Assembly (NCBI GenBank): GCA_051294375.1
Contig: CM119269.1
Span: 2,894,026 to 2,958,025 of the forward strand
Origin: Paraspadella gotoi
Taxonomy: Eukaryota; Chaetognatha
Length of the DNA stretch: 64,000 bases
Reading direction: 5' to 3'
Shown here in pieces: positions 1 through 12,765 of the stretch (the stretch's first letter is position 1; each line of letters begins with the position of its first letter). The position numbers and the translations under genes are program-made. A model generated the notes under the pieces. That model saw only the letters and a list, made by a program, of their open reading frames with translations. It was not told the DNA's origin and did no database searches.

Positions 1-994
1 TTTTACAAACACAAAGAGGATTTCAATTTGATTTATAAAATTCTCACGAAAAAAAAAGTACGAGAAAACGTGAGTAGATTTAAAAGAAGAAATTAGCATT
101 GAACATTTGAAATTGGTTTTTCAGAAACGCTTTTTATCTTGACATAAAGTAAGAAATAAAATAGCGACTTTACTCCCTTCACGATTTTAAAAGTAAAAAA
201 ATAAAATTAAAAAAGATCTTTGGTTTTGATAACGATGACAGTCAATGCGTAGAGATATCACGACGACGATGATGATGACGAATACGACGACGATACCCAA
301 GAAGACGAAGAATACGAAAAAGGATTCGAAATAAAACGAAATTCTATCGCGCGTGAGAGAATTATCCTGCTAAAAAAAAAATACCGTTTATTATGGAGCG
401 AAAATGGAACGAAGATAAAAAAAAATTAAAAAAGGGGGCAAAAAGTAAAAGCCAATCGCAGCTGCGTTTCTCGATCGCGATAGGGGAAGGAGGAAGAGGA
501 GGAGGAAGAGGAAGAAGAGGAGGAGCAAGAGGATTAGTTCCTCTTCCTCGAAGAGGAATCGAATTTCCGCCGCGTGAATCGAAGACTCGAGAAAGGGTCA
601 GTCGGGGACAGAGGTAGGGGGGGAGGGCGAGAGGGGGGTGGGGGGGGGAAATGGGAAAGGGGAGGGGATGAAAAGGGTTGAGAAGGAAGAGAATTTAATG
701 GGGATGAATTAGGGACAGTGGGGGTTAGTAATTCGGGGTGAATTGAGTTTGGGAGGTTTGAACAAATATTAATTAAGGACATGGTGGATGGAGAGTCGTG
801 AAAATCTTAATTAGGGAGTGAGAGGATTAAAGGTAAATTCGCTGCGAGTGAGAAAGCGACGTGAATTTAAGGTGAATGTATTTCAAGTCGAAGAAAGGAT
901 GAGAAGAAATGACGAATATCGAGGATGATGGGGTTATCATCGCCGACGGTCGAATGTCCATCTCGTTTCTGAAAGGATTAACGCGGGGCTGTGA

Positions 995-1021
995 GAAGAG
1001 AGAGAGAAGAGAGAAGAGGAG

Positions 1022-1080
<59 letters not shown>

Positions 1081-1184
1081 CCAAGAATATAATGAGAGTT
1101 CTCAAGTCTCCAAAGTCGTTAATTAGTCAGCGATAATTCGACAAACAAAAAAGCAGAAAGATTCGCTAAATTCGACAAATAAAA

Positions 1185-1254
<70 letters not shown>
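995..1254. repeat. Two (GA)n microsatellites
   Basis: Nearly pure GA dinucleotide arrays lie at about 995-1079 and 1189-1254, separated by unique sequence. They are purine on the plus strand. Slippage-prone arrays of this kind recur throughout the first 25 kb. Confidence 0.95.
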
Positions 1255-1258
<4 letters not shown>

Positions 1259-1767
1259 AAGAGGAGAGAGACTGGAAGAACAAAAGAAAAAAAAATAGGA
1301 CGAAAGTTGCTTCGTCGAAATGGGAGACGGGAAGACGTCATGACTGGCACGTCGTCCACGTGGCGGCGATAATGACGACGACGACGACGAATATAACGAC
1401 GTCGATGAAGAGAATTATAACGAAGACGGAGACAACGACGAAGCCGACTACTATAATTAGTACAAGGACTACTAAAATACTCGATGACCACGATAAGGTT
1501 GTCGTTTTATTCCCCTGGTCGCGTCGAGAACAACGTCGAAGGGATAAGAAAATGTGGAGAGGATGACTCAGGAAAAAAAAAAAACTACGACGCTGTCGAT
1601 GACAAGAGAGATAAAGAAAGAACGAAGGAAAAAACAGAACGTTTCTTGTTTCGTTCTTTTACGACTTTTCGATTCGACGAAAAAATATTGACGAGCGTCG
1701 CAAAGACAATTGACAGAGAAACCAGCTGAAATAAGGAGCCATAACGACCAAGAGGACGATCGTGGCG

Positions 1768-1908
1768 CGACGACGACGACGACGAAGACGAATGATGTGG
1801 CGCGTTCTCCGAATTTCTTCCTCCAGAGTAACAACGCGACTTGAGAGTTGAGACCAAAAAAGCGAGCAAAGAAAATGTAAACACGACGACGACGACGACG
1901 ACGACGAC
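1768..1908. repeat. GAC/ACG trinucleotide tracts
   Basis: Runs of ACG/GAC triplets occur near 1768-1785 and 1884-1908; a looser one lies at 1370-1445. They give poly-Asp, poly-Val or poly-Thr frames depending on phase. I read them as simple repeats. Confidence 0.85.
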
Positions 1909-3319
1909 GTAAGTCGCGCTTTCCACGGGTGGCCTACAATAACGCGTGGCTCAATACGATTTCTGATTGGTCGAGGAGGAATAATAAATAATAGTCGGTG
2001 ATTGGTCGAAAGAGAAGGAGAATTGAGTGTTGTAATTTTTAATTTTATTATTTCAATACATTTTTAAAGCCCATTTTTTAGATTTTTATCGATTTCGTTG
2101 TCACAAGTTGATTTGTAATTTTATAATTAGTAAACGTCAACGAAATTTATCAATTTCATTGCAACAGACACCACCTGACATCTCTAGCATAAGCAAGTGT
2201 TCCGGTAGAAAGTCTTTTATTCAGGAAATGAACCACAATGCCAAACCGAGCGCAGGTGTCCGTGACTGAAAAAAAAAAACCAAATCTTTTTTTCGGTCCC
2301 CATATTTATCGATTCTTTTCAAAACAACAGATGCGGACCGACGTCGTCAATACGTGGAACGAGCGACGTCCTGTCAGTCAAGTGGCCGTTCTGATCTCGC
2401 TGACGACGAAGGGTGAACCATTGTCATTCAGTTTGACGGGAACTGGAAAGTAGAGAGAAACTGTGCTTGAGAGCGAGAGGGTAAGACGGTCTTGCCGAAA
2501 AAAAAAATGGAATGAAGATCGAAACTGCGCTGCATCTGAGTGGTTTATTTATTTTCTGTCGCTTGAAAAAAAAAGAGAAACATGAATCACTTTGAAAAGT
2601 AAACCAACCGGTTTTTATTAATTGTTGCTCGTTTGTTATGTTTTGATGATTCAGATTTTCTTGTTTTTTTTGTTATAGGAACGTGGACAAGAACGAAGTG
2701 AGGGTCCCTGTTATAATAAACAAGTTAAAATGTCTTTTTTTTAACAAATTGAATATCGGAATAATCCGCGCCAAAATTGAATATCATGAGATTATATTTT
2801 TTTTAAGAGTCAGAAAAAAAAACTGTTTAGTAGATAAAACGATTTTTTTTATGTCAGATATATTTTATCTCCGCGTCAATGATGAGATATAAAAAAACAT
2901 TAGCACGCAGGTAGGAATCGCCGGTCTTGGAGAAATCGAGAAGAAATCATAAATTGAAAAATATCGATAGAAAATAAAAAGAAAAGATTTTGAATTTGAT
3001 TGAATGATATCCGGAGCGATGAACGCAAGCCGACAAAGGGGAAGAAATAATAGAGCAGTGGCGAAAGAAAGATTATTAAAAAGAAATTGATGTTAATAAA
3101 GTCGACGAATTAATTAGAGAGAGCTAAGGAGTAAAGTCCAGGGAGAGAGAGAGAGAGAGAAGGAATAAGAGAAATAGAAAAGGATAGAGAGAGAGAGGAA
3201 GAGATAGAGTGAAAACGATAATCAGACTTTCTAATCAGACGACAGAAAAGGAGCCAAAAACGGTGACTCAGGAACATTTTTACAGTCTTTTTTGAGAGCG
3301 AGGAACTTGAAGAAATATT

Positions 3320-3444
<125 letters not shown>

Positions 3445-3695
3445 AAGTTCGATTTTAATCGAAATGCATTCGAATGTCAAGGCCTCTGATTTAAAGAGGC
3501 AAGGCCGGTTGCAAGTCTGTTTTCAGTGCGTTGTCGAATTGTGGTAAGGCAATGGTATTGACGTGGCTGAAAGGTGAGGCCGGAGGTGAGGAAAAAAAGA
3601 GTTGGCACGAAGGGGAAAGAGCAGGAGGCAGTGCGAGGTTGACGGCGGCGACTTAGAAAAGTCTTCGACCTTAATTGGGTTTTCCGGTCGGTCAA

Positions 3696-3774
3696 GTTTG
3701 GACTCGTGGTTGACGGGGAAATGTTGACGCCGGAATGTTTGGACTCGTGGTTGACGGGGAAATGTTGACGCCGG
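3696..3774. repeat. 41-bp tandem duplication
   Basis: A 41-bp unit beginning GTTTGGACTCGTGG and ending near GACGCCGGAA occurs twice in direct tandem, starting at 3696 and 3737. It lies in purine-rich non-coding sequence. Confidence 0.9.
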
Positions 3775-5209
3775 AAGACGGGCAGAGAAAAGGATTGGAC
3801 AGGGAAGAAAATGTGAGGGGAAAAAAAGGAAGGACAAGAAGTTGAGGGAGATAGAAAGAAAAAAAGGGAAGGGAAAAAATTGAAGAAAAAAGAGTGGAAA
3901 ATCGATAAAAAGAAAAAGTTAAAACGAAAATCTGATAAATTTAACGGCAATCCAATTCAAAAGACGAATTGAAATGAGATAAACTCATAAATATAAAAAA
4001 TAAAGTAAAAAATAAAAAACAAAAAAAAAAAAACACAAAAAAACAGAATACAAAAATGACGAAAGATGTACTAAATGAAAAGATAGAAGAACAAATAACG
4101 AGAGATTTTTTGGCGCGCAAAATATTTCAAGTCTCCAGCCCTCCTGCTTTGATAGCACAGACACGCCCTTGGAGTAACTATGCATTAGGCTTGATTAAAT
4201 GTTAAGATAAGTAAAAGTAAATTGTAAATTCTCTCTCTTTCTCTCTCTCTCTGTTTAACCCAGACCTTTGGTTTTTCGGCGAAAAAAAATCCTCTTAAAT
4301 CTGAGATTCACGATTTTCATTCGACGGTAAATTAAAAAAAGGGGATTTTTCTCTTTTTATTTAATTTTTATTCTTTTTTTTGGCAGAGCTTTAAGCAAAA
4401 ACAGATGCTTTTTTAAAATTATTACGCGTACTTAAGTAGAAAAAGAATGATAGGAGATATTTTTTTTTTTTAATTTTGACTTCTGGTTTCAAAATTTGGG
4501 CAACTTTGTTTTCCCTTTAATAGTTTAACGATTACGCGGAGCCAGTTTACGTTTGTTTTTTATTTTTGTCAAAGTTGAAAACTATTGAGTAAGAAGACGA
4601 AGAAAAGCGGTGGTCGGATTTTTAATGACCGACTTGTGTCGATAAATGGCGTTTCGTCAATTTGGAAATTGGGCGGTGGCTCATGAAGATGGCGGCTCGT
4701 AGTCTCAATTGCGAATTTCAATTGGCAATTGAGCAGCGGTTATTGCAAAGTTTAAAATGAACACGAAACCTGTTGTCAAAATGGCCAAGATTGCAACAAC
4801 AAAAACAAAAAAATCAGCGTCGATGACTAAATCCAAACGACATTTATGATGAAAGTAAAAAAGAGTAAAATATAAATAAAAATAAAAGTAAGATAATCGT
4901 TGTGTGGCGAAGCCATAATGATAATTGCAAATTTGATAGATGGCTTCCCTCGCATTTTTAAAAAAATAATAATAACATAATATATTCGAGAAACACTCAT
5001 TTATAGAGATTTTTCAGAGGCTTAACCTTTCAAGACGTCAATTTTCTCTTCGATTGCTTTTTTGTTTTCATAGAGGAGGCGCCGCGTTCCCCGATGATGT
5101 TTGTTTTGAGCCCCATGGGTAATTGACTTTCGCAGTTTTCTTTTCCCATCGCAAGGATTCTTTTTCTTTTGAAGACGAAATGAGCAACAAACGAAAATCT
5201 AAACGGATT

Positions 5210-5211
5210 GA

Positions 5212-5242
<31 letters not shown>

Positions 5243-5260
5243 TTTATCGACGTCGTCGTC
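5210..5260. repeat. (GTC)n trinucleotide repeat
   Basis: Two blocks of CGT/GTC triplets separated by a short TTTATCGA break. A similar run occurs at 8518-8560. Confidence 0.9.
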
Positions 5261-6288
5261 CCTCTCCTTTTCTCTCTCTCTCTTTGGTCGAAAACTGAAT
5301 TGGTTTTGATTGGCCTTCTCATAATGGATCGCATCTCCGGATTCTAATTGGTCGCTCTGTGAGGTCAGAGACGAGCGTCTCAATTACTTCCAAAAGAGAT
5401 GAGAAACCCGAACTGGAAGATGGGAGGAGAAAGGGAGTAAAGAAAAAAAAGAAAGGAGAAAGAAAAAAGTTGCTCCTCCCGTCCGAAAGAAAGAGACGTA
5501 ACCCGAAGCGTTTCTACGAGTGAATATCAGATTACCTGAGTAAATCGTCAACTTAAACACGTTGAAAGCTTTTCCGATCTAAACCCGTCTTGCCATGAAA
5601 AATTGCAAGATTTCTAGTTTTACTAAATTAGAATTTAAAATTTTATATTCAAATTTTAAAATAAATGTAAGAATTTAATAAATTTCACTATATTCTTTAT
5701 ATAGAGTATATTTTTTTATAATGTGATGGGGAGAGGGATGTTAGTGTTGTCTTCTGGAAATATAGGGAGCATCTATACAACACAAAGTTAAAAGTTACTT
5801 TCTGCCCTAGTTTTCTAATTAGATATTTGACATTCATGTTCTTCTTGTTAAGAAGTCATTTATTGAAAATTTCAAAATATCTAAAAGTCTGAACGGAAAG
5901 GGGTGAAGACTGAAGAGGATAATTTATTACGGGATTAAGGTTATTGATTAATGATTATTGATTTTGTTATTGTTGAGGGTTAAGGGATACATACCGTGTA
6001 AGTTGGAACACTATCTAGTTCAGAAATCATAGCGATCAATCCACCTCTATTTTATTTTCTGAATAAAGGGGTCTAGCTGTATTTTTCAAGAAAGTGCCAA
6101 GAAGTTTTATTCGTCATCAAAGATGGACGTGTGAAATACCAATAAAAGTTTTGGTCTTTCGCCAATATAAACGTTCATCATGCATCCAGAAATTAAGTTT
6201 TATTTTTCTAGTAGAACCAAAATGAAAAGTTTGCTCTGTTTAGTTTTTTAAGCGAAATTTCTTTGTCAAAAGACAAAACATATTTTTA

Positions 6289-6400
6289 GTTGCGCCGCGA
6301 GTACTCGCGGAGCAACTCTTTAAGTCACTTTTCGGTCGGTCGGTCCGTCGGTCGGTCAGTCGGTATGTCTGTTCATCAGTCTGTCCCACTTACATTAAAA
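6289..6400. repeat. Palindrome plus GGTC-run repeat, copy 1
   Basis: A 28-bp near-perfect palindrome centred on GCGAGTACTCGC (6289-6316) is followed by a run of GGTC/CGTC tetranucleotides and then a GTCTGTCCCACTTA-like stretch. The same order (palindrome, short spacer, CTGTCTGTCCGTCGG, TTCCACTTA) recurs at 14510-14570, and a reverse-orientation GGAC run lies near 27195. This is a dispersed family whose class I do not recognise. Confidence 0.7.
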
Positions 6401-6559
6401 CCGCTTATAACTTGCCTATAGATTGTTGCTCATTTTTTGAAAATCAAATCTAATGATAAGTAAAAAGAAAAATAATGCGGCTCAACACCTTGGAATAACC
6501 GTTCCTTGTTTACTTTTTAAATCAAAAGATAAAAAAATTAAAGCAAAAGCTCTCATATT

Positions 6560-6920
6560 TAAATGTTCTCTTATGCACGTTTATGTTAATATTAATATTA
6601 ATATATATTATATTTATTTATATATATTAATATAAATATTATATTAATATNNNNNNNNNNCGGATGCCTTTTCTCCCTTATCTCTTGTTTATTTGCGTCC
6701 TCGGGCTTTTTATATCTCGATGTTCGCCCACGACGACGACGACGACGACGACGACAATAACAACGATAACAGTGACGACCAAAAAAAATACACGACCGTT
6801 AAGTCATGTATTAAAAGCCAAAAAATATTTAAATGTTCTTTTATGCACGTTTATGTTAATATTAATTTTAATATATATTATATTTATTTATATATATTAA
6901 TATTAATATTATATTAATAT
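6560..6920. repeat. Direct duplication across an assembly gap
   Basis: An AT-rich segment starting near AAATGTTCTCTTATGCACG (about 6560) is repeated almost exactly about 270 bp later (from about 6831). Both copies end in the same TAT/ATTAAT run. A 10-base N gap (6651-6660) follows the first copy, so this is either a real tandem duplication or an unresolved assembly overlap. Confidence 0.8.
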
Positions 6921-7372
6921 TAATAATATTAATCCCATCGACGACGATGTTGATTTAAGTGTTTATTTAAAAACGACCTAAAAGAAAAAAGAAAAAAGAC
7001 AGGAGGTGTTTTTCACACGGTTTTTTTTTTCTTCCAAACTTTGTTAGCGCCTTTTCGGACCCTAATTAGCTGGAGGCATCGTGGGGAAGCAGCTGCTGAA
7101 ATCAGAAAGCAAAAAAGGATCTTCACTTTCTCGAAAAAAAAAAAGTCTTCGAGTCCGAAAAGACTCGAGAGGCTAATCTTCCACTTCTTTCTCGCCCACG
7201 CAAACAGTTCGTCGTCGTTGTTGTTGCGATTGCGGTAGTCTTTGGATCGGTCGGAGAACGTCTCACCAAAGTGTGAGACGTGAAAGGACGAATCCGAGCG
7301 ACCACTGACGTCACTCGCGGCGATAAAAGCTTCGTTTTTATCTCGCGACAACATCGTTGGCTTCCTCTTGCT

Positions 7373-7577
7373 NNNNNNNNNNNNNNNNNNNNNNNNNNNN
7401 NNNNNNNNNNNNNNNNNNNNNNNNNNNNNNNNNNNNNNNNNNNNNNNNNNNNNNNNNNNNNNNNNNNNNNNNNNNNNNNNNNNNNNNNNNNNNNNNNNNN
7501 NNNNNNNNNNNNNNNNNNNNNNNNNNNNNNNNNNNNNNNNNNNNNNNNNNNNNNNNNNNNNNNNNNNNNNNNNNNNN
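7373..7577. other. Assembly gap (205 N)
   Basis: Undetermined bases. Other gaps are 6651-6660 and 18891-18915. Open frames crossing these Ns have no value. Confidence 1.
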
Positions 7578-9000
7578 GCCACAGTTACGAAGACCTCAGT
7601 CCTCCCGATCAACTTTGGCACATCCTATCACGCCAGACCATCTCCTTAAACCTACCCAAACATTTCACACCAACTCCGATGTTTATTTCCCTCCGGACAA
7701 GATCGCGACACAACTTCTCGCCCTTTTTTTTTTTTTTTTTGAGGCCCTCGACCCAACCCCCTTTTCACGGAGTCTGCTCTTTCCTCGAAAGCCTCGTCTC
7801 ACCATCCAATTCTCTCCCGTACCCCACCGCCCCCCACCGCCCCCCCAGTATCCCCCTTCTCTCCCTCTTCAAGCATTCGATTCTAATCCACTTTGTTCGT
7901 CTTCCGATTTCGTCTCTCGTCCCGAATTCGTCTTTCTCTTTCGTCCCTCGTCCATCTCAAGGTTCGGATCTTCTCCTCTTTCTTTCTCAACAAAAACAAC
8001 AACAATAATAACAACAACCAAGAAAAACAACATTTTCCCCGAAAGACCTTGAAAAGGAATCGTTAACCTTTTTCTTTCGTTCCTAATTTAACTTTGTTTC
8101 TTTTGCCGTAACTGTTCTCTTCATTTCCTCTCTCGATGGCTTCTGTGCAAAACTCAGCAACAACAAAAACAACAACAACAACAACAGTTACAGCAGAGCA
8201 AGGACCTGGAAACGGAAACAGTTCCCTTTATTCCTTTTTCCTACCAGAGAGGCATTTGACTTTTCTCCTGTTATATCTTGACCTGTATATTCTTCACTAC
8301 TGTATCTGAGTGTATCTCTCCCTTACATACATATCTAGATTTACAATTTTACACAAATAGATCTTTTAGTTTGTCTTTTTAATTCAGTCAAACTCCCTCT
8401 TCACGGATCACAGACCACACTACATGCCACCTAAAACAACTGGATGCGTTTTACGTACTAAAACCGGAAGTGGCCAGAAGAGAATCGCCTTCTTCCAAGA
8501 TTTTATCTTTATTTTCTCATCGTCGTCGTCGTCGTCGTCGTCCTTGTCGTCGTCCTTACTGCGAATTGGATAAGATAAAGAATATTCGCTCTCTGATAAT
8601 ATTTTAAAAGGTTATAAAAGTTTTTGTTATTAATACCTTTTGTGACGTCAAATTTGCACACAAAAATAAATATACAGTGTGTCCAGAGCTTTATAATGCA
8701 GTAATCATTATTTTTAAAATTATCTATTACCTTAATCATATTACTATATTTTAATTGATTTAATAATAATTTATTGAATAAATAGCAACCATTTTGTTCT
8801 GGCTTTTAAAGTTTCCAATTGTACACAACTTCAAATAATAAAAGAGAGGATGGGCGATGGGAAGAGAGGATGGGCGATGGGAAGAGAGGATTAAAGTGGA
8901 TTGGGGAAAAAATTTGGGAAGTCGAAGATTGTTAATAGCTTCAGATTAAGAAGTGTGAGTTTTAAAAGGTAAGGCGTGGTGATGTTTTTTAAAAACAATT
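7578..9000. other. Non-coding pyrimidine-rich then AT-rich stretch
   Basis: About 450 bp of C/T-rich sequence follows the gap, then CAA-rich and AT-rich DNA. A GTC run lies at 8518-8560 and a 20-bp unit (GAGAGGATGGGCGATGGGAA) repeats about 2.5 times near 8840-8892. No gene is supportable. Confidence 0.6.
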
Positions 9001-9006
9001 TTTATA

Positions 9007-9142
9007 AGAGTTTGAAATTAGTTTCAACAACGATTTATTTTATTAATAACGGACATGTTTCGGCTTATGTACAAGCCTTCATCAGCATTAAAAACAGCGT
9101 TAATAATAAAATAAATCGTTGTTGAAACTAATTTCAAACTCT
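9007..9142 (-). ncRNA. Type I hammerhead ribozyme in a foldback, intact core
   Basis: Read on the minus strand, the core has the three invariant parts in order: CTGATGA (9085-9079), a stem II hairpin (AGGCTT, short loop, AAGCC), then GAAAC followed by ATGTC, with predicted cleavage after the C at 9052. Stem III is only the self-complementary ACATGT, the minimal form seen in ribozymes of metazoan retroelements, which are thought to work as dimers. Stem I has four bases next to the core (AATG with CGTT), an internal loop, then a long distal helix: the arms 9007-9050 and 9099-9142 are 44 bp complementary with one mismatch. Activity is inferred, not shown. Confidence 0.8.
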
Positions 9143-9555
9143 TCTAATTGTCATTACACAACGAAACGAAAGGATTATATCACAAAAACAATTTTTAAAT
9201 TCTTTTAAAATATATATATATACTACATCTGAAGATGGGTTTTAGGAAAAACACGAAAACGTAATGACAAAAAAAGGGAAAATAGAAACAATGTTGCTAC
9301 GGTGAAAGGAGTCGAAAGAAGGAAAAAAAGCCAAAGAAATAGAGAGAAAGAAGCGATAATTTGGAACGAAGCTGCGAGAATCGGAGGAACGCGTCAAATT
9401 ATCGACAATTACCAATTTGGCCCCAAGGCGCGTCTTTTGTCGCCCGTGAAAAAAAAGGGGGGGGGGCGCGAATTCGAGGCCGATAGCGAAAAACGCGCGG
9501 GGAAAACAAAAGGACAGCGATGACGTGTCACGAAGCTTTTAAGGTGAAGAGAAAA

Positions 9556-9775
9556 TGTCCGTTATGGCCTGTGATACCCGGGGCGCGGGGTATCTCACCA
9601 ACTGGCGTAGGGGCTGCGGACCCACAGTGACCGCCTCCTGTCACTGGCATGCTTATACCGGCACCGTCACATTTAAGCCAGAACCGGGATACCCAGGGAT
9701 TGAACCCGGGACGCACGGATGGAATGAGATGATTTAGCCTGCTCAGCCATTGAGCCGGACAGCAGTGAGGCAGCT
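9556..9775 (-). mobile_element. tRNA-derived SINE, family A, copy 1
   Basis: On the minus strand the sequence begins with a tRNA-like head. An A box fitting TRGYNNARNNG (TGGCTGAGCAGG) and a B box GGTTCAATCCC are separated by a tRNA-like distance. A body follows containing GCCAGTGACAGGAGGCGGTCACTG. The body is clearly homologous to the copy at 48460-48700 (GCCAGTGACATGGGGTGGTCACTG), which makes this a dispersed SINE rather than a tRNA gene. The head lacks clean acceptor-stem pairing. Confidence 0.8.
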
Positions 9776-10188
9776 TTAAGTCTTGCTGCCACACCGTTGA
9801 ATTTTTTTTCATGGAGAACTTTTAAAAAACTTTATTGTAAATCACTTTTTGTTATTACTCCATTTCATTAACGGTTATGATTGGATACAAATTAAATACC
9901 TTTACTTTAGCCTTACAAAAAACAATTGTAAAATAAATCAAACACTTTTTCCCCGACCAAATATTTTTGACAACTAAACTCTGTGTACCAGATCTGGCAT
10001 AATTTCAGACTGTTTAGCCAGTGAAAAAATGATCTGGCATATAGAATACAATCTGGCATATTCCAAATGTAAAAAAAATTTAGGTTTTCTGATCTACCAT
10101 ATTGGACAAAGTATGAAAAACACTTCCTCTGGCAATATAAATCGGTATTAAATATTCTATTTGCTTATTTTATAATTTCAGTTTAAGC

Positions 10189-10229
10189 CCTTGAAAGCCA
10201 CTGGTATAAATCAGTGATGGCTTTCAAGG
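10189..10229. other. Perfect-looking hairpin
   Basis: CCTTGAAAGCCACTG is followed by a short loop and its near-exact reverse complement CAGTGATGGCTTTCAAGG. It is an isolated inverted repeat in AT-rich DNA with no evident gene nearby. It could be a small foldback or the remnant of one. Confidence 0.6.
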
Positions 10230-10479
10230 CTTTCAAACTAAATGCATTACCTAAATATCATTCATTTTTTTACGAGTTCAGTGTTCACGCTGTAAGATTT
10301 TCTCTTGTGTTTCGCCGCAGAAATACATAAAGAATACCCGAAATAAAAAAAAATATTTCAAAAACCTTTTTCGTGTTTTAAGAGATTTGCGTTGTTAAAT
10401 CGGATTGCGGCAAATAAAAGAAGAGTAAATAAAACCCTTTCACTTTTATACCGTTTTGCCCAAACGAGGCAGGCTTTTT

Positions 10480-10485
<6 letters not shown>

Positions 10486-10515
<30 letters not shown>
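10486..10515. repeat. (TC)n microsatellite
   Basis: A short TC dinucleotide array. Confidence 0.9.
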
Positions 10516-10518
<3 letters not shown>

Positions 10519-10958
10519 CATTCTTCGTAGCCATCGATCCAGAACTCTACCAGACCAGCCGATCAGACTTGACCATCTTCCGGCGCGGCACAGGCCGAAT
10601 ATCCTTCTGACACCATCGATATATCCAAATCTCGATCTCCGGAACACTCGACAGAGAGCAAATGTCGTCGCTGATTCGTCTCTCTCTTCTCTCTCTTCAC
10701 TCTCGTCTCTCTCTCTCTCCTCTCCTTCTCACTCGTGCTTCTCCTACCGGCCTAAATAGGATTTTCCCAGAGAGAAGATTTCTGCGCAAATCCCGAATAA
10801 TTGAATTGAGTGACGCAAGACACGTGAATGGCGCGCACGTCTACTCAGCTCTTCCGTCTTCCCGTCCCACCTCTAGCTTCCCACACCCTTTTCTCCCTCT
10901 TCTTTCATTCATGTCTCCCTCCTCAACACTCACGGCAATCTCCCTTCCCTCCCTCTAG

Positions 10959-11510
10959 TCCGCCTCGGCATCCAGAATCCCCGCAAGCAAAGCAACAGCT
11001 CGCTCGAACAGCCTGCATTCCTTCTCTTCCGCCACGGATTATCCGACTCTGGAAACTGCAGCATGCCATTCAATCCCACTCTCTTCGAATCACGTCTCGG
11101 ATCTCTTCTCCTCTCACAACACCAATCCAGACACATCACAACCGAATTTCGTACACGATTTCTCAGGGCTACGCCTATCCGTCAACCCTCTAGGCGTCTA
11201 CACTGACCCCGTGGAGTTAGCCATCCGCCACAAGTACCCTTTCGTTCCCTTCTTTCCGTCGAGCGTTGGGACGCGTTTCTTTGAGACAAATTGCCATAAC
11301 TCTGGGCCCATTCTACTCCCGCGTCGAGAGGATGCGCCCACGTCTCCCGCCATTTGTTTCTGGTTACCGTACCATATCAATTTCTCTCTCTCTCTCTCTA
11401 CCTACGTTGCAGCCTGCCCACAGCTCTCCGTTCATGATTTTCTACTGAGATTTCTCTCACAACAAGAGAAAAATAGGAATGAACGATTTGGTTCCTCTCG
11501 TGACGCTTAA
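10959..11510 (+). other. Unassigned 183-codon open frame
   Basis: The frame is open from just after a stop at 10956 to a stop at 11508. It has no ATG near its beginning. Composition is unlike the surrounding simple repeats and includes the stretch VELAIRHKYPFVPFFPSS. I recognise no family, see no clear splice partner, and the first half is rich in Ser and Pro. It may be an exon of an unrecognised gene or chance openness in C-rich DNA. Confidence 0.15.
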
Positions 11511-12423
11511 GTAGCAATTATATTACCTCTAGGCAAACTCACAAGTTAACAAACCAAACAAAGAAAAAAGACAGAAAGATAATTGCAAAAATTATAGTTA
11601 TATAGCCATAATAAAAGGATATATTCATCTTTTTTTTTAAATTCCGCCTTTCATTCGACTGAACCGCCACGACCAAAAAGTTTATAGTGTGTTCGGTTCG
11701 GGCTGTGGATCAGACACTTGTCAGCGGGCGTGTACGCGTTAGGTTTACGATCTGTATTACAGCTAAAGTGAGAAGGCTTCTAGAGATGTTTGCGTATGTA
11801 GTATCGATTCGTGATGAGAGGAAATAGTCAGTGCTATGTCGGGCGATCGCTCTGAAGGCAGGGGCGCGATACTAGATTCCGGAGGCGAATGTGTGCATTG
11901 TCTATTTCGCTGCCGACTTTCGTCAAGGTTGGATGGAGAGGATTAGGAGAGAAGAGAGAGGTATGAGACGAGAGAGGCGAGACGAGGCGAAGAGTTGAGA
12001 ACGGAAGGAAGAGGCAGGAGTGTGAGGAATGGAGAGTTCGTGCTGAGAAGGAGAGTCAATCGTGTCCCGTAGCGAACAGATGGAAAATCGTCCCGGAGCG
12101 AAACGAAGAATGGAAGAAAGAAAATAAAAGGGAGTAAGAATTTTTTTTTTAAGTTAGAAAAGAAAGCAAAGAAAAGAAAGAGAAGAATAGAAAGAAAAAG
12201 AAAGATAAGAAAAGAAAAGAAAGTCAGAGGGGCGTCGAAGGGGCGACACAATCTCCTTATAAAATTCTTCTCTCTGCCCACGTTTTTGACATTCTGACAT
12301 TTTGGTCGAAACCGAAGTCGCTTATGTGAAAATCCTTCCATGCGAAAAAAAAGAATCAGAACACCCATTCTTCAAATATATTTTTGGGCTTGATATAATA
12401 ATATACATATAATTTTTCAAACT
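11511..12423. other. Non-coding, purine-rich
   Basis: Nothing gene-like. A run of GAAAG/AGAAAA purine sequence spans about 12100-12230. Confidence 0.6.
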
Positions 12424-12436
12424 GCCGAAACATGTC
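12424..12436 (+). ncRNA. Hammerhead 3'-half fragment
   Basis: The plus strand carries GCCGAAACATGTC, identical to the stem II/GAAAC/stem III part of the ribozymes at 9052 and 29187. No CTGATGA lies at the right distance upstream, so this is a decayed or partial copy and not a working ribozyme. Confidence 0.5.
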
Positions 12437-12684
12437 CTGGCTTATTAATTGTCAATAAAAATCGTTGTTTAAACTCAAAAACTGTTTTCTCCTTAATACC
12501 TATTAGCAACGAAAAGATAGTTAATACACAATAATATCCAAATATATTTCGACATGGATGGAATCATTATCGAATTTTTTAATATGAAAGTTGCAAAATT
12601 ACTTGTTTGGTAATGATTTTTTTATGGTTTTGAGCCATCTACTTTTAAAATTTATTTCTAATTTGTTCCATTATTTTTTTTTCT

Positions 12685-12730
12685 CTCTCTCTCTCTAGCT
12701 CGCTCTCGCATCTCTCTTCTCTCTACTTCA

Positions 12731-12765
<35 letters not shown>

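Noticed and set aside
7280-8052. 200-codon frames across 7.3-8.0 kb
   Set aside because: They span 205 undetermined bases and C-rich simple sequence.
9690-9770. tRNA gene on the minus strand
   Set aside because: A and B boxes fit, but the body beyond the head is shared with 48460-48700, so it is a SINE.
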